Shown here in pieces: positions 1-9,827 of a DNA stretch of 16,111 bases. The notes below the pieces were generated by a model, which saw only the letters and a list, made by a program, of their open reading frames with translations, did no database searches and was not told where the DNA came from. How positions within the stretch are numbered: the stretch's first letter is position 1; each line of letters starts with the position of its first letter. The position numbers and the translations under genes are program-made. This DNA is from Acidobacteriota bacterium (lineage in GTDB: Bacteria > Acidobacteriota > Terriglobia > UBA7540): assembly GCA_021789565.1 (NCBI GenBank), contig JAJYJL010000047.1, positions 1 to 16,111 on the forward strand, written 5' to 3'.

Positions 1-594
1 CCGGCAGACAACCCCGGCAAACAGAGAGGCCGTACCTCCCCCCACCGGCAACACCTCCAGTATAAGAGCGTCAGGTGAGGCCATCAGGTAGGACGCGTGC
101 CAGCCCTTGCCGTTCCAGGAAAGAAGGTAGAGCTTGGACTCGTCCTCCTCTCCCACATTTTGGCCCTGTCCCGCCGGGCGCCATTTCACAGCCACGTTGG
201 GAGCCCCGCCATCGCCAAGGCCGCCGACGGTCTCCATGCCAACATCGGAATCTTCAAAAGCCTGCTGGCCGATTTGCGCAGGAGTCATGCCAAGCGCTCT
301 GGCCAGCGCCTGAAGGTTTTGCGAATCAATATTGCCAATGGCCGCCTGGATCGGAGACTTGCCGGGTAGGTTTGAAGCCGCCCCCTTTTCCAGTCCCGTC
401 CCCGCCTGAGAGGCCGCTGCCATGACCGCTTGAGACGCCGGAAAGGGCCCGGCAAGGGGCTGAGTTCGACCAGAGGAAGGAAGACCTACAGCAGCCAGGG
501 CTGCCAGCAGAAAAGGAGCAAGCCTTCTTCCACGGCAAATCTCACGAAGAGACGAAATCAAGTATTTACGACGGAACCATACAGGAAATAACAA
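1..594 (-). CDS. Secreted protein of unknown function, 3' end beyond window
   Basis: An open minus-strand frame runs without a stop from about position 702 to the window edge, so the C-terminus is missing. It has no ATG near its beginning. I chose the TTG at 594 because GGGAGGG lies 10 bases upstream and a TTGGAG-N17-TATAAT promoter lies before that; TTG at 561 is the alternative. The N-terminus has arginines (RRK, then RGRR) followed by the hydrophobic run LAPFLLAALAAVGL, a probable signal peptide. A Ser/Ala/Gly-rich stretch follows, then a soluble region with motifs GMTPAQIGQQAF, NVAVKWRPAGQG and LYLLSWNGKGWHASYL that read like a real beta-rich extracytoplasmic domain. At least 198 residues are present. 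I do not recognise the family. It is transcribed away from groES. The frame is probably real because translation stays coherent for about 600 bases. Confidence 0.6.
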   Translation of the reverse strand, partial: MLFPVWFRRKYLISSLREICRGRRLAPFLLAALAAVGLPSSGRTQPLAGPFPASQAVMAAASQAGTGLEKGAASNLPGKSPIQAAIGNIDSQNLQALARALGMTPAQIGQQAFEDSDVGMETVGGLGDGGAPNVAVKWRPAGQGQNVGEEDESKLYLLSWNGKGWHASYLMASPDALILEVLPVGGGTASLFAGVVCR

Positions 595-621
595 TCGGTA
601 TATTCCCTCCCTCAAACGGCC

Positions 622-650
622 ATTATAGCCTTCTCTTTTGGATGCTCCAA
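622..650 (-). promoter_or_regulatory. Promoter of the leftmost minus-strand gene
   Basis: Read on the minus strand, TTGGAG (650-645) and a perfect TATAAT (627-622) are separated by 17 bases. The expected start of transcription is near 615, giving a leader of about 20 bases that contains the GGGAGGG ribosome site before the TTG at 594. Confidence 0.5.
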
Positions 651-675
651 GACAGAGATCACGCTGATGGAGGGC

Positions 676-702
676 TTGACAGAAATAGCGCAAGGGTATA
701 AA
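676..702 (+). promoter_or_regulatory. groESL promoter
   Basis: TTGACA (676-681) and TATAAA (697-702) are spaced by 15 bases, short for a sigma-70 promoter, but both hexamers are strong. The -10 box abuts the CIRCE operator, so repressor binding would cover the start site. The leader before groES is about 190 bases and includes a small CCCCG/CGGGG hairpin at 804-822. Confidence 0.65.
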
Positions 703-729
703 TTAGCACTCTTGGCTTAAGAGTGCTAA
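703..729 (+). promoter_or_regulatory. CIRCE operator (HrcA binding site)
   Basis: TTAGCACTC, nine spacer bases and GAGTGCTAA form the exact CIRCE consensus. The arms extend to 11 bp each (701-731). CIRCE is the known binding site of the heat-shock repressor HrcA. Its position just after the -10 box predicts repression of groESL at normal temperature. hrcA itself is not in the window. Confidence 0.95.
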
Positions 730-896
730 TTATAAAGATTCCAGGCAATTATTTATTCAAGTCTTCTATTTTCAATAGATAGATGAAACGGGCACAGGTC
801 ATCCCCCGAAACCGTTACGGGGAGGATTGGGAGCCTGAGCTTGGCAGATGCTGATTGCCCGTGATAAAGGCAAATACGGAAAGGAGATAGCACACA

Positions 897-2995
<2,099 letters not shown>

Positions 2996-3036
2996 ACCAC
3001 GACCATCAACCGTTGTAAGTTGACCGCAAGTTAAAG

Positions 3037-3063
3037 AAGGGCGGGGATCTGCTCCCCGCCCTT
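3037..3063. terminator. Bidirectional rho-independent terminator
   Basis: An 11-bp perfect stem, AAGGGCGGGGA (3037-3047) with TCCCCGCCCTT (3053-3063) and a 5-base loop, is followed by TT CATTTT on the plus strand and CTTCTTTAACTT on the minus strand. It sits between the ends of groEL and the convergent DUF2520 gene and can serve both. Confidence 0.85.
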
Positions 3064-3064
3064 T

Positions 3065-3976
3065 TCATTTTCCGCGGCGCCCGATTGCCTGTGGTGGTTT
3101 GCCCGCAAATTTTTTGGCGCTGCCAGCCTTTTTCCCGCCGCTGGAAGAACCACTTGCAACGAGGAGCATTAAATCCACCAGCTCAACATAGGCCGGAATG
3201 ACTTCCGGCGCGAAACGCTGAAGCTGGGCAATATGCCGCTGAAGGGTCGCCCAGTCGCCGCGCACTGCCGGCCCGGTCAATGACTTCCGGCCGCCGAACT
3301 CAGCAAAGTTGTTCACGGTGTCTGAAACGAACCTTCCCAGCATGGGACGGATCAGCTTCTTCGGCACGCCCGCCTCGCGCAAAAGCCGCTCAGAACAATC
3401 CATCAGCGCCACCACCGTCGGGCAAACGAGGAACGCGCTCAAGTGGTAGAGAGGCTTGAATTCGGGCGCAATCGCGAACGCTCTTCCGTCAAGCAACTTT
3501 ACCCATCGTCGGGCCAGCGCGACCGCCCGCCTGTCTCCCTCCACGGCCCAGTAACAGCCCGCCAGGTTTCGAACCCCGGCGTGCGGATTGGGAATGGTCT
3601 GGTAGGGGTGAAGCGACCCGACCGCGGCGCCTCGCTGCTTGAATGCCTCAAGGAGGGATGCGGGCAGCGAGCCGCAGGTGTGGAGAACAATCCGTCCCGA
3701 CCATTCTTTGCGGTACTTCGCAAGCCGGCGGGCGACGGGACCGATCGCGCCGTCTGAAGTGGTCATCAGGATGACATCGGATTCGGCCAGCCGGCGATCC
3801 TTCAGCGTAAGCGCCATGCCGCCGCCGATGAATTGAGCAGCCTTTTTGGCGCGTGAAAGTTGCCGGGCCGCAACAAACCGGACCGGCTCGCCGACGGCGA
3901 GAAGCAACCTGCCCATCGCCTGGCCAAGTCTGCCTGGTCCCACAATTGCTACCGTCATTTCCCGCCGCTTCCGCAT
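3065..3976 (-). CDS. Rossmann-like and DUF2520 domain-containing protein
   Basis: This 303-residue protein starts with a dinucleotide-binding Rossmann fold: VAIVGPGRLGQAMG gives the GxGxxG loop at residues 13-18. Next come the strand-turn DVILMTTSDGAIGPVARRL (about 67-85) and HPYQTIPNP (about 123-131). The C-terminal half (YHLSAFLVCPTVVALMDCSERLLREAGV onward) is the helical DUF2520 domain that resembles the dimerisation domain of ProC-like dehydrogenases. A redox role with NAD(P) is likely, but the substrate is unknown for the family. The last 25 residues are a low-complexity Lys/Gly/Ser tail. The ATG at 3976 has GGGG eight bases upstream; a second ATG six codons later would begin right at the Rossmann strand and cannot be excluded. 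It is monocistronic and convergent with groEL. Confidence 0.85.
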   Translation of the reverse strand: MRKRREMTVAIVGPGRLGQAMGRLLLAVGEPVRFVAARQLSRAKKAAQFIGGGMALTLKDRRLAESDVILMTTSDGAIGPVARRLAKYRKEWSGRIVLHTCGSLPASLLEAFKQRGAAVGSLHPYQTIPNPHAGVRNLAGCYWAVEGDRRAVALARRWVKLLDGRAFAIAPEFKPLYHLSAFLVCPTVVALMDCSERLLREAGVPKKLIRPMLGRFVSDTVNNFAEFGGRKSLTGPAVRGDWATLQRHIAQLQRFAPEVIPAYVELVDLMLLVASGSSSGGKKAGSAKKFAGKPPQAIGRRGK

Positions 3977-4325
3977 GGATCACACCCCTGAATTCCATCC
4001 TGATCAACGCTCTGAATTCTACCAGCTTAACCCCGGCGCGGCCCTTCCGCAGTTATGCTGAAACCGCAGATTGACGATGACGGGAAAAGGCACGAGTGGA
4101 TGGCCAGACCCCTGATGAAACCATCTACGCGCAGAAATAGCCCCACAAGAACCGGTTGATCATCAGGACGGCGAACCTTCTCTTGTTGTGCAGGAGCTCC
4201 GATCCGGGGAGGATAACGTTAATGCGGCACGGTCCCTTCGGCCAGCGGATATCGCATCGGCTTCTCAGGTGACGATTTCAGTTGAAATGCATCCAACTAT
4301 AAGAACAGGAGAAAGGAACATTCAT
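3977..4325. other. Spacer between divergent genes, no gene seen
   Basis: This 349-base spacer lies between the start of the DUF2520 gene (minus) and the small membrane protein (plus). A minus-strand TAGAAT near 4015 could be a -10 box for the DUF2520 gene. An open stretch for a 34-residue peptide from 4055 has no ribosome site and no recognisable features, so I do not call it. No RNA gene or repeat is visible. Confidence 0.4.
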
Positions 4326-4517
4326 ATGCAGGACATGGTTGCAAGGATATTTATCTTCTTCGTTCTCGTGCTGTATGCCGCAATTACTCTTGTATTTTTC
4401 ATTGCCGGAATTCGCAAGTGGATCTGGCGCCCCCTCGCAAAAAAGATTTCGCCCGGGCGTTCTGAGAGCAACTACCACAGGGCCAAGTCCACCAGGCAGG
4501 AAGGTAGTCCCTCTTAA
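4326..4517 (+). CDS. Small single-pass membrane protein
   Basis: A 63-residue product begins [28 protein letters not shown]. One hydrophobic helix (about residues 6-28) is followed by a basic, probably cytoplasmic tail ([16 protein letters not shown] onward). The ATG at 4326 is chosen because AGGAG and AAGGA (4307-4317) lie eight bases upstream. The frame is open back to 4188, but the upstream part is compositionally unlike protein and has no ribosome site. The last four bases (4514-4517) overlap the end of uvrB on the other strand, with both stop codons sharing TTAA. I do not recognise a family. Small anchor or regulatory membrane peptides look like this, but no function can be inferred. Confidence 0.55.
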   Translation: MQDMVARIFIFFVLVLYAAITLVFFIAGIRKWIWRPLAKKISPGRSESNYHRAKSTRQEGSPS

Positions 4518-6541
4518 TTTTCCTGAGGCTGCCCTCCAGTCTCTTCTCCCAAAGTGGAAATAAAGCCTGCCTCTTTTTCGCGTAGTGCTTTCACCCGGTC
4601 GCGAAGTCGCGCGGCCTTCTCAAATTCAAATTCCTTCGCCGCTTCACGCATCTGGTTTTCCAGGCTCCGGATCATCCCCTCCAGTTGGTCCTGCGAGGTT
4701 ACTTCATCCGCGTCGGCCTCAGTTGAAACCGTCACGTAGTCCGCTTCCACAATTTTCACCAGGGCCATGTCAACGGGCTTGATGATGCTTTCCGGGGTGA
4801 TGCCATTTTCTTCGTTATATTGCACCTGCTTGGCGCGGCGGCGGTCAGTTTCGCCAATGGCCTGGAGCATGGAATCCGTCATCCGGTCCGCGTAAAGAAT
4901 GGCCCTGCCGTTCAGGTGCCGTGCCGCGCGTCCCATGGTCTGGATCAGCGCTCCGGCCGAGCGCAGATAGCCTTCCTTGTCAGCATCCAGAATGGCCACC
5001 AGCGATACCTCGGGCAGATCCAGTCCCTCGCGCAGCAGGTTGATGCCGATCAGCACATCGAACTCGCCGCGCCGCAGGTCTCGAAGAATCTTCACGCGTT
5101 CCAGCGTCTCGATTTCCGAATGCAGATAGCGGCACCGGACGCCGACCTCAGCGTAATATTCCGCCAGGTCTTCCGCCATGCGTTTGGTGAGCGTGGTCAC
5201 CAGCACGCGTTCGTTGGCCCCGGCGCGCTTGCGGATTTCATCCAGCAGATCGTCCACCTGCTTGCGCGTGGGCCGCACTTCGATTTCCGGGTCCACCAGC
5301 CCCGTAGGCCGGATGATCTGCTCCACCACTTCCCCGCCCGTCTTCGTCAGCTCGTAAGGTCCCGGAGTGGCGGAGACGTAAACGGTCTGGCGGGCGCGAT
5401 GCTCGAACTCTTCAAACGTCAGCGGCCGGTTGTCGAGCGCCGAGGGCATCCGGAAACCGTATTCCACCAGCGTCTGCTTGCGCGAGCGGTCACCCTTGAA
5501 CATTCCGTGAAGCTGCGGAATGGTCTGGTGGCTCTCATCAATAAACATCAGCGCATCGTGCGGCAGGTAATCGAGCAGGGTGGGCGGCGGTTCGCCGGGC
5601 AGGCGGCCTGAAAGGTGCCGCGAATAATTCTCGATGCCGTGGCAGTAGCCCATCTCCTTCATCATTTCCAGGTCAAACATAGTCCGCTGGTGGATGCGCT
5701 GGGCCTCCACCATCTTCACTTGCTTTTCCAGCTCTCCGCGCCACCACTCGAGTTCGCTCTTGATGCCGTCGATGGCCCGTTCGCGCTGGTCAGCAGGCAT
5801 CACATAGTGCGTGCGGGGATAAACCGGCAGCCGCACCAGTTCCTCTTTCACCTGCCCCAGCAGCGGATCAATCTGGGAGAGAGACTCAACCTCGTCACCC
5901 CAAAGCTCAATGCGATAGGCGTTGTCTTCGTAGGTCGGGTAAACTTCGATCACGTCGCCACGCACGCGGAAGGTGCCGCGGCGGAAGTCCATGTCGTTGC
6001 GCTCATACTGAATTTCCACCAGCTTCCGCAGCACGTCCTGGCGCGCAATCTTCATGCCCTTTTCAAGAAGCAGCAACATGCCGTAGTAGGCTTCCGGCGA
6101 GCCGATGCCGTAAATGCAGCTCACGCTGGCCACAATCAGGCAATCGCGACGCTCGAATAGCGAACGCGTGGCGCTCATCCGCAGCTTGTCGAGTTCGTCG
6201 TTGATAGTGGCTTCTTTTTCGATATAAACGTCGCCGGAAGGGATGTAAGCTTCGGGCTGGTAATAGTCGTAGTAGCTCACAAAGTATTCCACGGCGTTGC
6301 GAGGGAAAAATCCCTTGAACTCATGGTAGAGCTGCGCCGCCAGCGTTTTGTTGTGGGCCAGGATCAGGGTCGGGCGGTTGATCGCCTCAATCACCTTGGC
6401 GACGGTAAAGGTCTTGCCGGAACCTGTGACGCCAAGCAACACCTGGTGCTGCGCCCCGTCTTCAATGCCGCGCACCAGTTGCTCGATGGCAGTCACCTGA
6501 TCGCCGCGCGGGCTGTAGTCGGAAACAAGCTTGAAGTCCAT
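4514..6541 (-). CDS. uvrB: Excinuclease ABC subunit UvrB
   Basis: This 675-residue protein is close to the usual UvrB length. It is the damage-verifying helicase-like subunit of nucleotide excision repair: it is loaded on DNA by UvrA and recruits UvrC. Seen in order are Walker A GVTGSGKT (37-44), [10 protein letters not shown] (62-71), the damage-probing beta-hairpin [12 protein letters not shown] (90-101), Walker B/DESH (335-338), the helicase motifs VYVSATPG and QTMGRAARH, and a C-terminal UVR motif (about 618-658) that contacts UvrC. All key residues appear intact. The ATG at 6541 begins the conserved [15 protein letters not shown]. No clear Shine-Dalgarno sequence is visible upstream. The gene is monocistronic. 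Confidence 0.98.
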   Translation of the reverse strand: MDFKLVSDYSPRGDQVTAIEQLVRGIEDGAQHQVLLGVTGSGKTFTVAKVIEAINRPTLILAHNKTLAAQLYHEFKGFFPRNAVEYFVSYYDYYQPEAYIPSGDVYIEKEATINDELDKLRMSATRSLFERRDCLIVASVSCIYGIGSPEAYYGMLLLLEKGMKIARQDVLRKLVEIQYERNDMDFRRGTFRVRGDVIEVYPTYEDNAYRIELWGDEVESLSQIDPLLGQVKEELVRLPVYPRTHYVMPADQRERAIDGIKSELEWWRGELEKQVKMVEAQRIHQRTMFDLEMMKEMGYCHGIENYSRHLSGRLPGEPPPTLLDYLPHDALMFIDESHQTIPQLHGMFKGDRSRKQTLVEYGFRMPSALDNRPLTFEEFEHRARQTVYVSATPGPYELTKTGGEVVEQIIRPTGLVDPEIEVRPTRKQVDDLLDEIRKRAGANERVLVTTLTKRMAEDLAEYYAEVGVRCRYLHSEIETLERVKILRDLRRGEFDVLIGINLLREGLDLPEVSLVAILDADKEGYLRSAGALIQTMGRAARHLNGRAILYADRMTDSMLQAIGETDRRRAKQVQYNEENGITPESIIKPVDMALVKIVEADYVTVSTEADADEVTSQDQLEGMIRSLENQMREAAKEFEFEKAARLRDRVKALREKEAGFISTLGEETGGQPQEN

Positions 6542-6582
6542 ATCGTTTTTGGATGCCGGAGTTCGTTAGGCCTGGAGAATTC

Positions 6583-6588
6583 ATTATA
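6583..6588 (-). promoter_or_regulatory. Probable -10 box of uvrB
   Basis: A perfect TATAAT on the minus strand lies 41 bases before the uvrB start codon, giving a short leader of about 34 bases. No good -35 hexamer is seen 17 bases further upstream. No LexA-type box is obvious. Confidence 0.4.
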
Positions 6589-6653
6589 TCCCGCAACCCG
6601 CAGAGACGCTCCGGCGGGGCCCGAGTGAGGCACGACTGCGCTCGTCATTCCGA

Positions 6654-6669
6654 TCCCGCTGAAGCGGGA
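6654..6669. repeat. Short palindromic intergenic repeat
   Basis: TCCCGCT and AGCGGGA form a 7-bp stem around a 2-base GA loop, flanked by CATTCCGA and GAGGAATC, which themselves are near-complementary. It has the compact shape of dispersed intergenic palindromes. Confidence 0.5.
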
Positions 6670-6736
6670 GAGGAATCTGCTTCTTGAGACTGTCCGGCCT
6701 GGCCTGGCTCAGATGGCGCAGTTTGAGTTCTTGCCT

Positions 6737-6902
6737 CTTCAGGGGCTGAAGCCCGCTCGCTTAGCCTGTTGCCTTCTGTCGGACCTGAAGGTCCGACCCC
6801 CTGGTCTCGTCAGGCGTGGCCACCATTCCTTCCTCAGGAGGTCGGAGCTTTAGCTCCGACGTTTTTGAGGCCGCTCCAGCCCGCGGGCTTCAGCCCCTGA
6901 AG
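6737..6902. repeat. REP/BIME-like unit framed by 20-bp inverted repeats
   Basis: CTTCAGGGGCTGAAGCCCGC (6737-6756) recurs as its exact reverse complement at 6883-6902. Between them lie two perfect 20-bp palindromes of the same style: GTCGGACCTGAAGGTCCGAC (6778-6797) and GTCGGAGCTTTAGCTCCGAC (6841-6860). This nested arrangement resembles bacterial interspersed mosaic elements made of oppositely oriented REPs. No target-site duplication is visible at the outer borders. Confidence 0.7.
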
Positions 6903-7134
6903 GAATCATCTGGGGATTTGAACGGCCCAACCCCCAAAAGCCATTCCTCTGACACGCCAAAGTGTCGCACACATTCCATAATTCGGATGCGCCACCCGTG
7001 ACAAACCCTAGCTTGACAACTTGTTCGCAGGGTCCATACACTTCAATCTTCCGCGTGTCCGTCATGGCTGGCTTTTATTCGGGTCCGTCAATCCGAACAG
7101 AAGCTGAAAAGACGTTCAGAGGAAGCGTACCGGC

Positions 7135-7152
7135 GTCCCGCCGGGGCGGGAC
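7135..7152. repeat. GC-rich palindrome in the GH20 leader
   Basis: GTCCCGCC and GGCGGGAC make an 8-bp stem with a GG loop; outer GGC/GCC pairs can add to it with a bulge. If the GH20 promoter is at 7013, this lies in the transcribed leader. Confidence 0.5.
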
Positions 7153-7272
7153 CGCCAGAAGCACGAGATGGCGGCCACCGACTTCGTCGGGGTAGGCTCC
7201 AGCCGCATCTACAGCCATTCCGGCAATCTGCCGACGGCGCAAATGGAGTTTTCAAACCTGAAGGAGGTCTTC

Positions 7273-9444
7273 ATGCCCAATTCATTCCTATCCAGCCAGC
7301 ATTGGCCTCGGCCGGTCCGATGGCTTTTGTTCCTGGCATTCGCCATCTGCATTCCTGTCTTCCCTGCTTTGCTTTCCGCCCAAGGACCGATGCTGATTCC
7401 CCAGCCGCGGGAACTCCAGACCCGGCCGCAAACCTTTCAGGTGAATGCAAAACTGGAAATCGTTCTGCTCACGCCCGTGGCGCACAGTGACCGCTTCGCC
7501 GCGGAGAGCGTGCAGAGGGAACTGAAGCTCGTGACGGGCCAGGTGTTTCCTATTGTGGCCCTGCCGGAGCCGCCGGAGGGTGTGCCGGCGATTCTAATGG
7601 GGCGCTTCGGCCAGCCGGCCATGCGCAATCTTCTCTCGGCGCGGCACCTCAGCACCGATGGCGTCGGCGACCAGGGGTACGTTTTGGATGTCGAGCCCAA
7701 CTCCGTCGTGCTGGCGGGCAAAGACGGCGCGGGATTGTTTTATGGCGCACAAACGTTGCGCCAGCTTGTGGTTCCCTCAGGCCAGGAAGCCCGCATCCTC
7801 GCGGTCCAGGCGCGTGACTGGCCGGCGCTCCAGTACCGCGGCACGCAGGTGGACATGAGCCGAGGCCCGGTTCCCAAGCTCAGTTATCTCAAGAAAATTG
7901 TCCGCACCATCGCCCAATTCAAAATGAACCAGCTCTACATGTATATGGAAGATTCTTTCCGGCTGCAGGGCCAGCCGCTGTGGGGCATTCTGAGCGACAC
8001 TCTCTCGCGCTCAGACTGGAACGAGCTGGTGGCCTATGCCGCGCGGTATCACGTGGAAATTGTTCCGGCCACCGAGGCGTGCGGGCACATGCACAAGGTG
8101 CTGCGGTTCGAGCAATACAGCGGGCTGGCCGAGCGGCCGCACGGGCACAGCCTGGCCGTCGAAGACCCCCACATGCTCGATTTTCTCAACGGCATGTACG
8201 AACAGATGCTGCCGGTCTTTCCGACTTCCATTTACAACATTGGGTGCGACGAAACCTTTGAGCTGGGCAAAGGACGCAGCAAGGAGCTGGTGGAGAAAGA
8301 GGGTTACGGCAAGGTCTACGTGGACAACCTGACTCGCGTGGCCAAACTGCTGGAGAGTTACAACAAGCAGGTAATGTTCTGGGGCGACATTGCCACCGAG
8401 CATCCGGAAATGATTTCCAGTTTGCCCAAAAACCTGATCGTCGCAAGTTGGGAATACGGCGCGCATGAGAGTTACATGAAGTGGCTGAAGCCGTTCGAGG
8501 GCCGCGGCAACAAGATTTTTGTATGCCCGTGGGTGGGCAATACCAGCGTGATCGTGCCCGATTATGAGGAAGCGGCCTACAACATCGAGCATTTCCTCAC
8601 CGACGGCAAGAAGGCGGGCGCCATCGGCACCATCATCACGGTCTGGAACGACGATGGCGAAACGATGTACGCGCCGGGCTGGTGGTCCATTGTTTACGGG
8701 GCCGCCTGCGCGTGGGAACCGGGCGAGACGAACGTGAAGGAATTTAACCAGAAGTACGACTGGGCCTTCTATCGCAACACCGACCATCGCTTTGCCGATG
8801 CCCTGATGAGCCTGGGCCACTTGAATGAGATCATGAGGGCGGGCAAGCCTGTCGAAACTTTCGACATGAAGTACGGCGGCACAAGCGACACGCTTTTCTG
8901 GCAGGGTCCCTTTTCACCGGACGGACGCAAGGAAGTGGAGCGCCTGCTGCCCGTCGCGTCACTCATCCGGCGGGCGGCTGAAGAAGCTTATACCGTCTTT
9001 GCAAACAGCGCCAGCCGTGCCAGGCGCAATGCCGATTCGCTGGAGAGCATGAAGTTTGCCGCGCTGCGGATGGACGCGCTGGGAATGCGCTATCAGTTCG
9101 CGCAGGAAATTTCCGACCGGTACGCAGACGCGGTGATGCAGCAGCAAGGGAAAAACCACGGGATGGCCAGTTCCGACCTCTCGGACATCAGTTCAACCAA
9201 CGGGCGGCTGGAGGACCTGCGCGACTATACGACGCGTTTAACAGAGTTGTACCGCGAACTCTGGCTGAGCGAAAACCTGCCGGACTGGATGCCCAACATG
9301 CTGCAACTCTACAAGCGCAACAGCGATTTGTGGCAGGGGCTGATCGCAAAATTCTCCGGCATTCGGAACGGATTCGACGACGGGCAGCTGCTCCCTTCAG
9401 CGGAGTCTCTGGGCCTGCTGCCCGGGAGCCAAAGCGCCCCATAA
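7273..9444 (+). CDS. Secreted GH20-type beta-N-acetylhexosaminidase
   Basis: This 723-residue protein starts at the ATG at 7273, five bases after AAGGAGG; the frame is open from 7168, but this site decides the start. A signal peptide is evident (VRWLLFLAFAICIPVFPALLSA, cleavage near residue 36). Residues about 40-150 match the GH20 N-terminal zincin-like domain (LIPQPRELQ near the start, AGLFYGAQTLRQLV at the end). The catalytic barrel begins RGTQVDMSRGPVPKLSYLKKIVRTIAQFKMNQLYMYMED, and the probable catalytic Asp-Glu pair is D326-E327 in IGCDETFELG. GH20 enzymes normally show GGDE or similar here, so the Cys before the pair is a variant. The barrel ends near WNDDGETMYAPGWWSIVYGAACAW, and about 200 helical residues follow. 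Likely role: periplasmic or extracellular release of terminal hexosamine from chitin-like or glycan substrates. It is monocistronic. Confidence 0.82.
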   Translation: MPNSFLSSQHWPRPVRWLLFLAFAICIPVFPALLSAQGPMLIPQPRELQTRPQTFQVNAKLEIVLLTPVAHSDRFAAESVQRELKLVTGQVFPIVALPEPPEGVPAILMGRFGQPAMRNLLSARHLSTDGVGDQGYVLDVEPNSVVLAGKDGAGLFYGAQTLRQLVVPSGQEARILAVQARDWPALQYRGTQVDMSRGPVPKLSYLKKIVRTIAQFKMNQLYMYMEDSFRLQGQPLWGILSDTLSRSDWNELVAYAARYHVEIVPATEACGHMHKVLRFEQYSGLAERPHGHSLAVEDPHMLDFLNGMYEQMLPVFPTSIYNIGCDETFELGKGRSKELVEKEGYGKVYVDNLTRVAKLLESYNKQVMFWGDIATEHPEMISSLPKNLIVASWEYGAHESYMKWLKPFEGRGNKIFVCPWVGNTSVIVPDYEEAAYNIEHFLTDGKKAGAIGTIITVWNDDGETMYAPGWWSIVYGAACAWEPGETNVKEFNQKYDWAFYRNTDHRFADALMSLGHLNEIMRAGKPVETFDMKYGGTSDTLFWQGPFSPDGRKEVERLLPVASLIRRAAEEAYTVFANSASRARRNADSLESMKFAALRMDALGMRYQFAQEISDRYADAVMQQQGKNHGMASSDLSDISSTNGRLEDLRDYTTRLTELYRELWLSENLPDWMPNMLQLYKRNSDLWQGLIAKFSGIRNGFDDGQLLPSAESLGLLPGSQSAP

Positions 9445-9827
9445 CTGCCGCGCGGGGCGCTCTGATTCTTCGCCGGCTGCAACCATAAGCAGGAAGCTCC
9501 CTTTGAAGGCAGGAGGGAGCTTCTGGCATTGGAGTTGGTTCAGCCCCCTGCACCACAATCGTAAAATTGCGGCGAATCGCACCCGAAAACTGCGCCCTTT
9601 GGCCAGGGGTGCTCTACGGGCGCCGGCTTTTCATTCCGGAAACAACTTCCGTCGGTTCCGCCTGCGCAAAAATGTTGTAACAACCGCAGCTTTCTCAAAA
9701 ACTGACGGGACCGCTGTGGGAATCTTCACACCCGGTTGGGATGCTGAAATGCAGGCAGGAGGCCCGCATGCTGTGGTAAAATAGATTAATTGTGCTTGTA
9801 AGCCGGTTTGATTAAGGAGTCATTGGC
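9445..9827. other. Spacer with hairpin, small palindrome and promoter hints
   Basis: Besides the hairpin at 9493-9523, this 383-base spacer holds the 11-bp palindrome GTTGTAACAAC (9674-9684). TAAAAT (9777-9782) could be the -10 box of the next gene, without a convincing -35. I see no coding sequence. Confidence 0.4.
9493..9523 (+). terminator. Hairpin after the GH20 gene
   Basis: GAAGCTCCCT (9493-9502) pairs perfectly with AGGGAGCTTC (9514-9523) around an 11-base loop, 48 bases after the stop codon. There is no T-run behind it, so it may act as a 3' stabiliser or a weak terminator. Confidence 0.5.

Larger units (their letters stand above)
6542..7272. other. Gene-free spacer rich in REP-like palindromes
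   Basis: This 731-base spacer lies between the starts of uvrB (minus) and the GH20 gene (plus). No open frame here looks like protein. It contains several short GC-rich palindromes listed separately, plus a TTGACA (7013-7018) with CATACA 16 bases later that may be a weak promoter for the GH20 gene. Confidence 0.6.

Noticed and set aside
97..369. 90-codon plus-strand frame at the left edge
   Set aside because: It is the shadow of the minus-strand secreted protein, which has a promoter, ribosome site and signal peptide.
4820..6628. Several long plus-strand frames across uvrB
   Set aside because: They are antisense shadows of uvrB with His/Gln/Leu-rich text and no motifs.
8011..8820. 269-codon minus-strand frame inside the GH20 gene
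   Set aside because: Antisense shadow; the plus-strand frame has a signal peptide, ribosome site and family motifs.
9503..9784. 93-codon plus-strand frame between the GH20 and SurA-like genes
   Set aside because: It starts inside a hairpin, has no ribosome site, and its composition does not look like protein.
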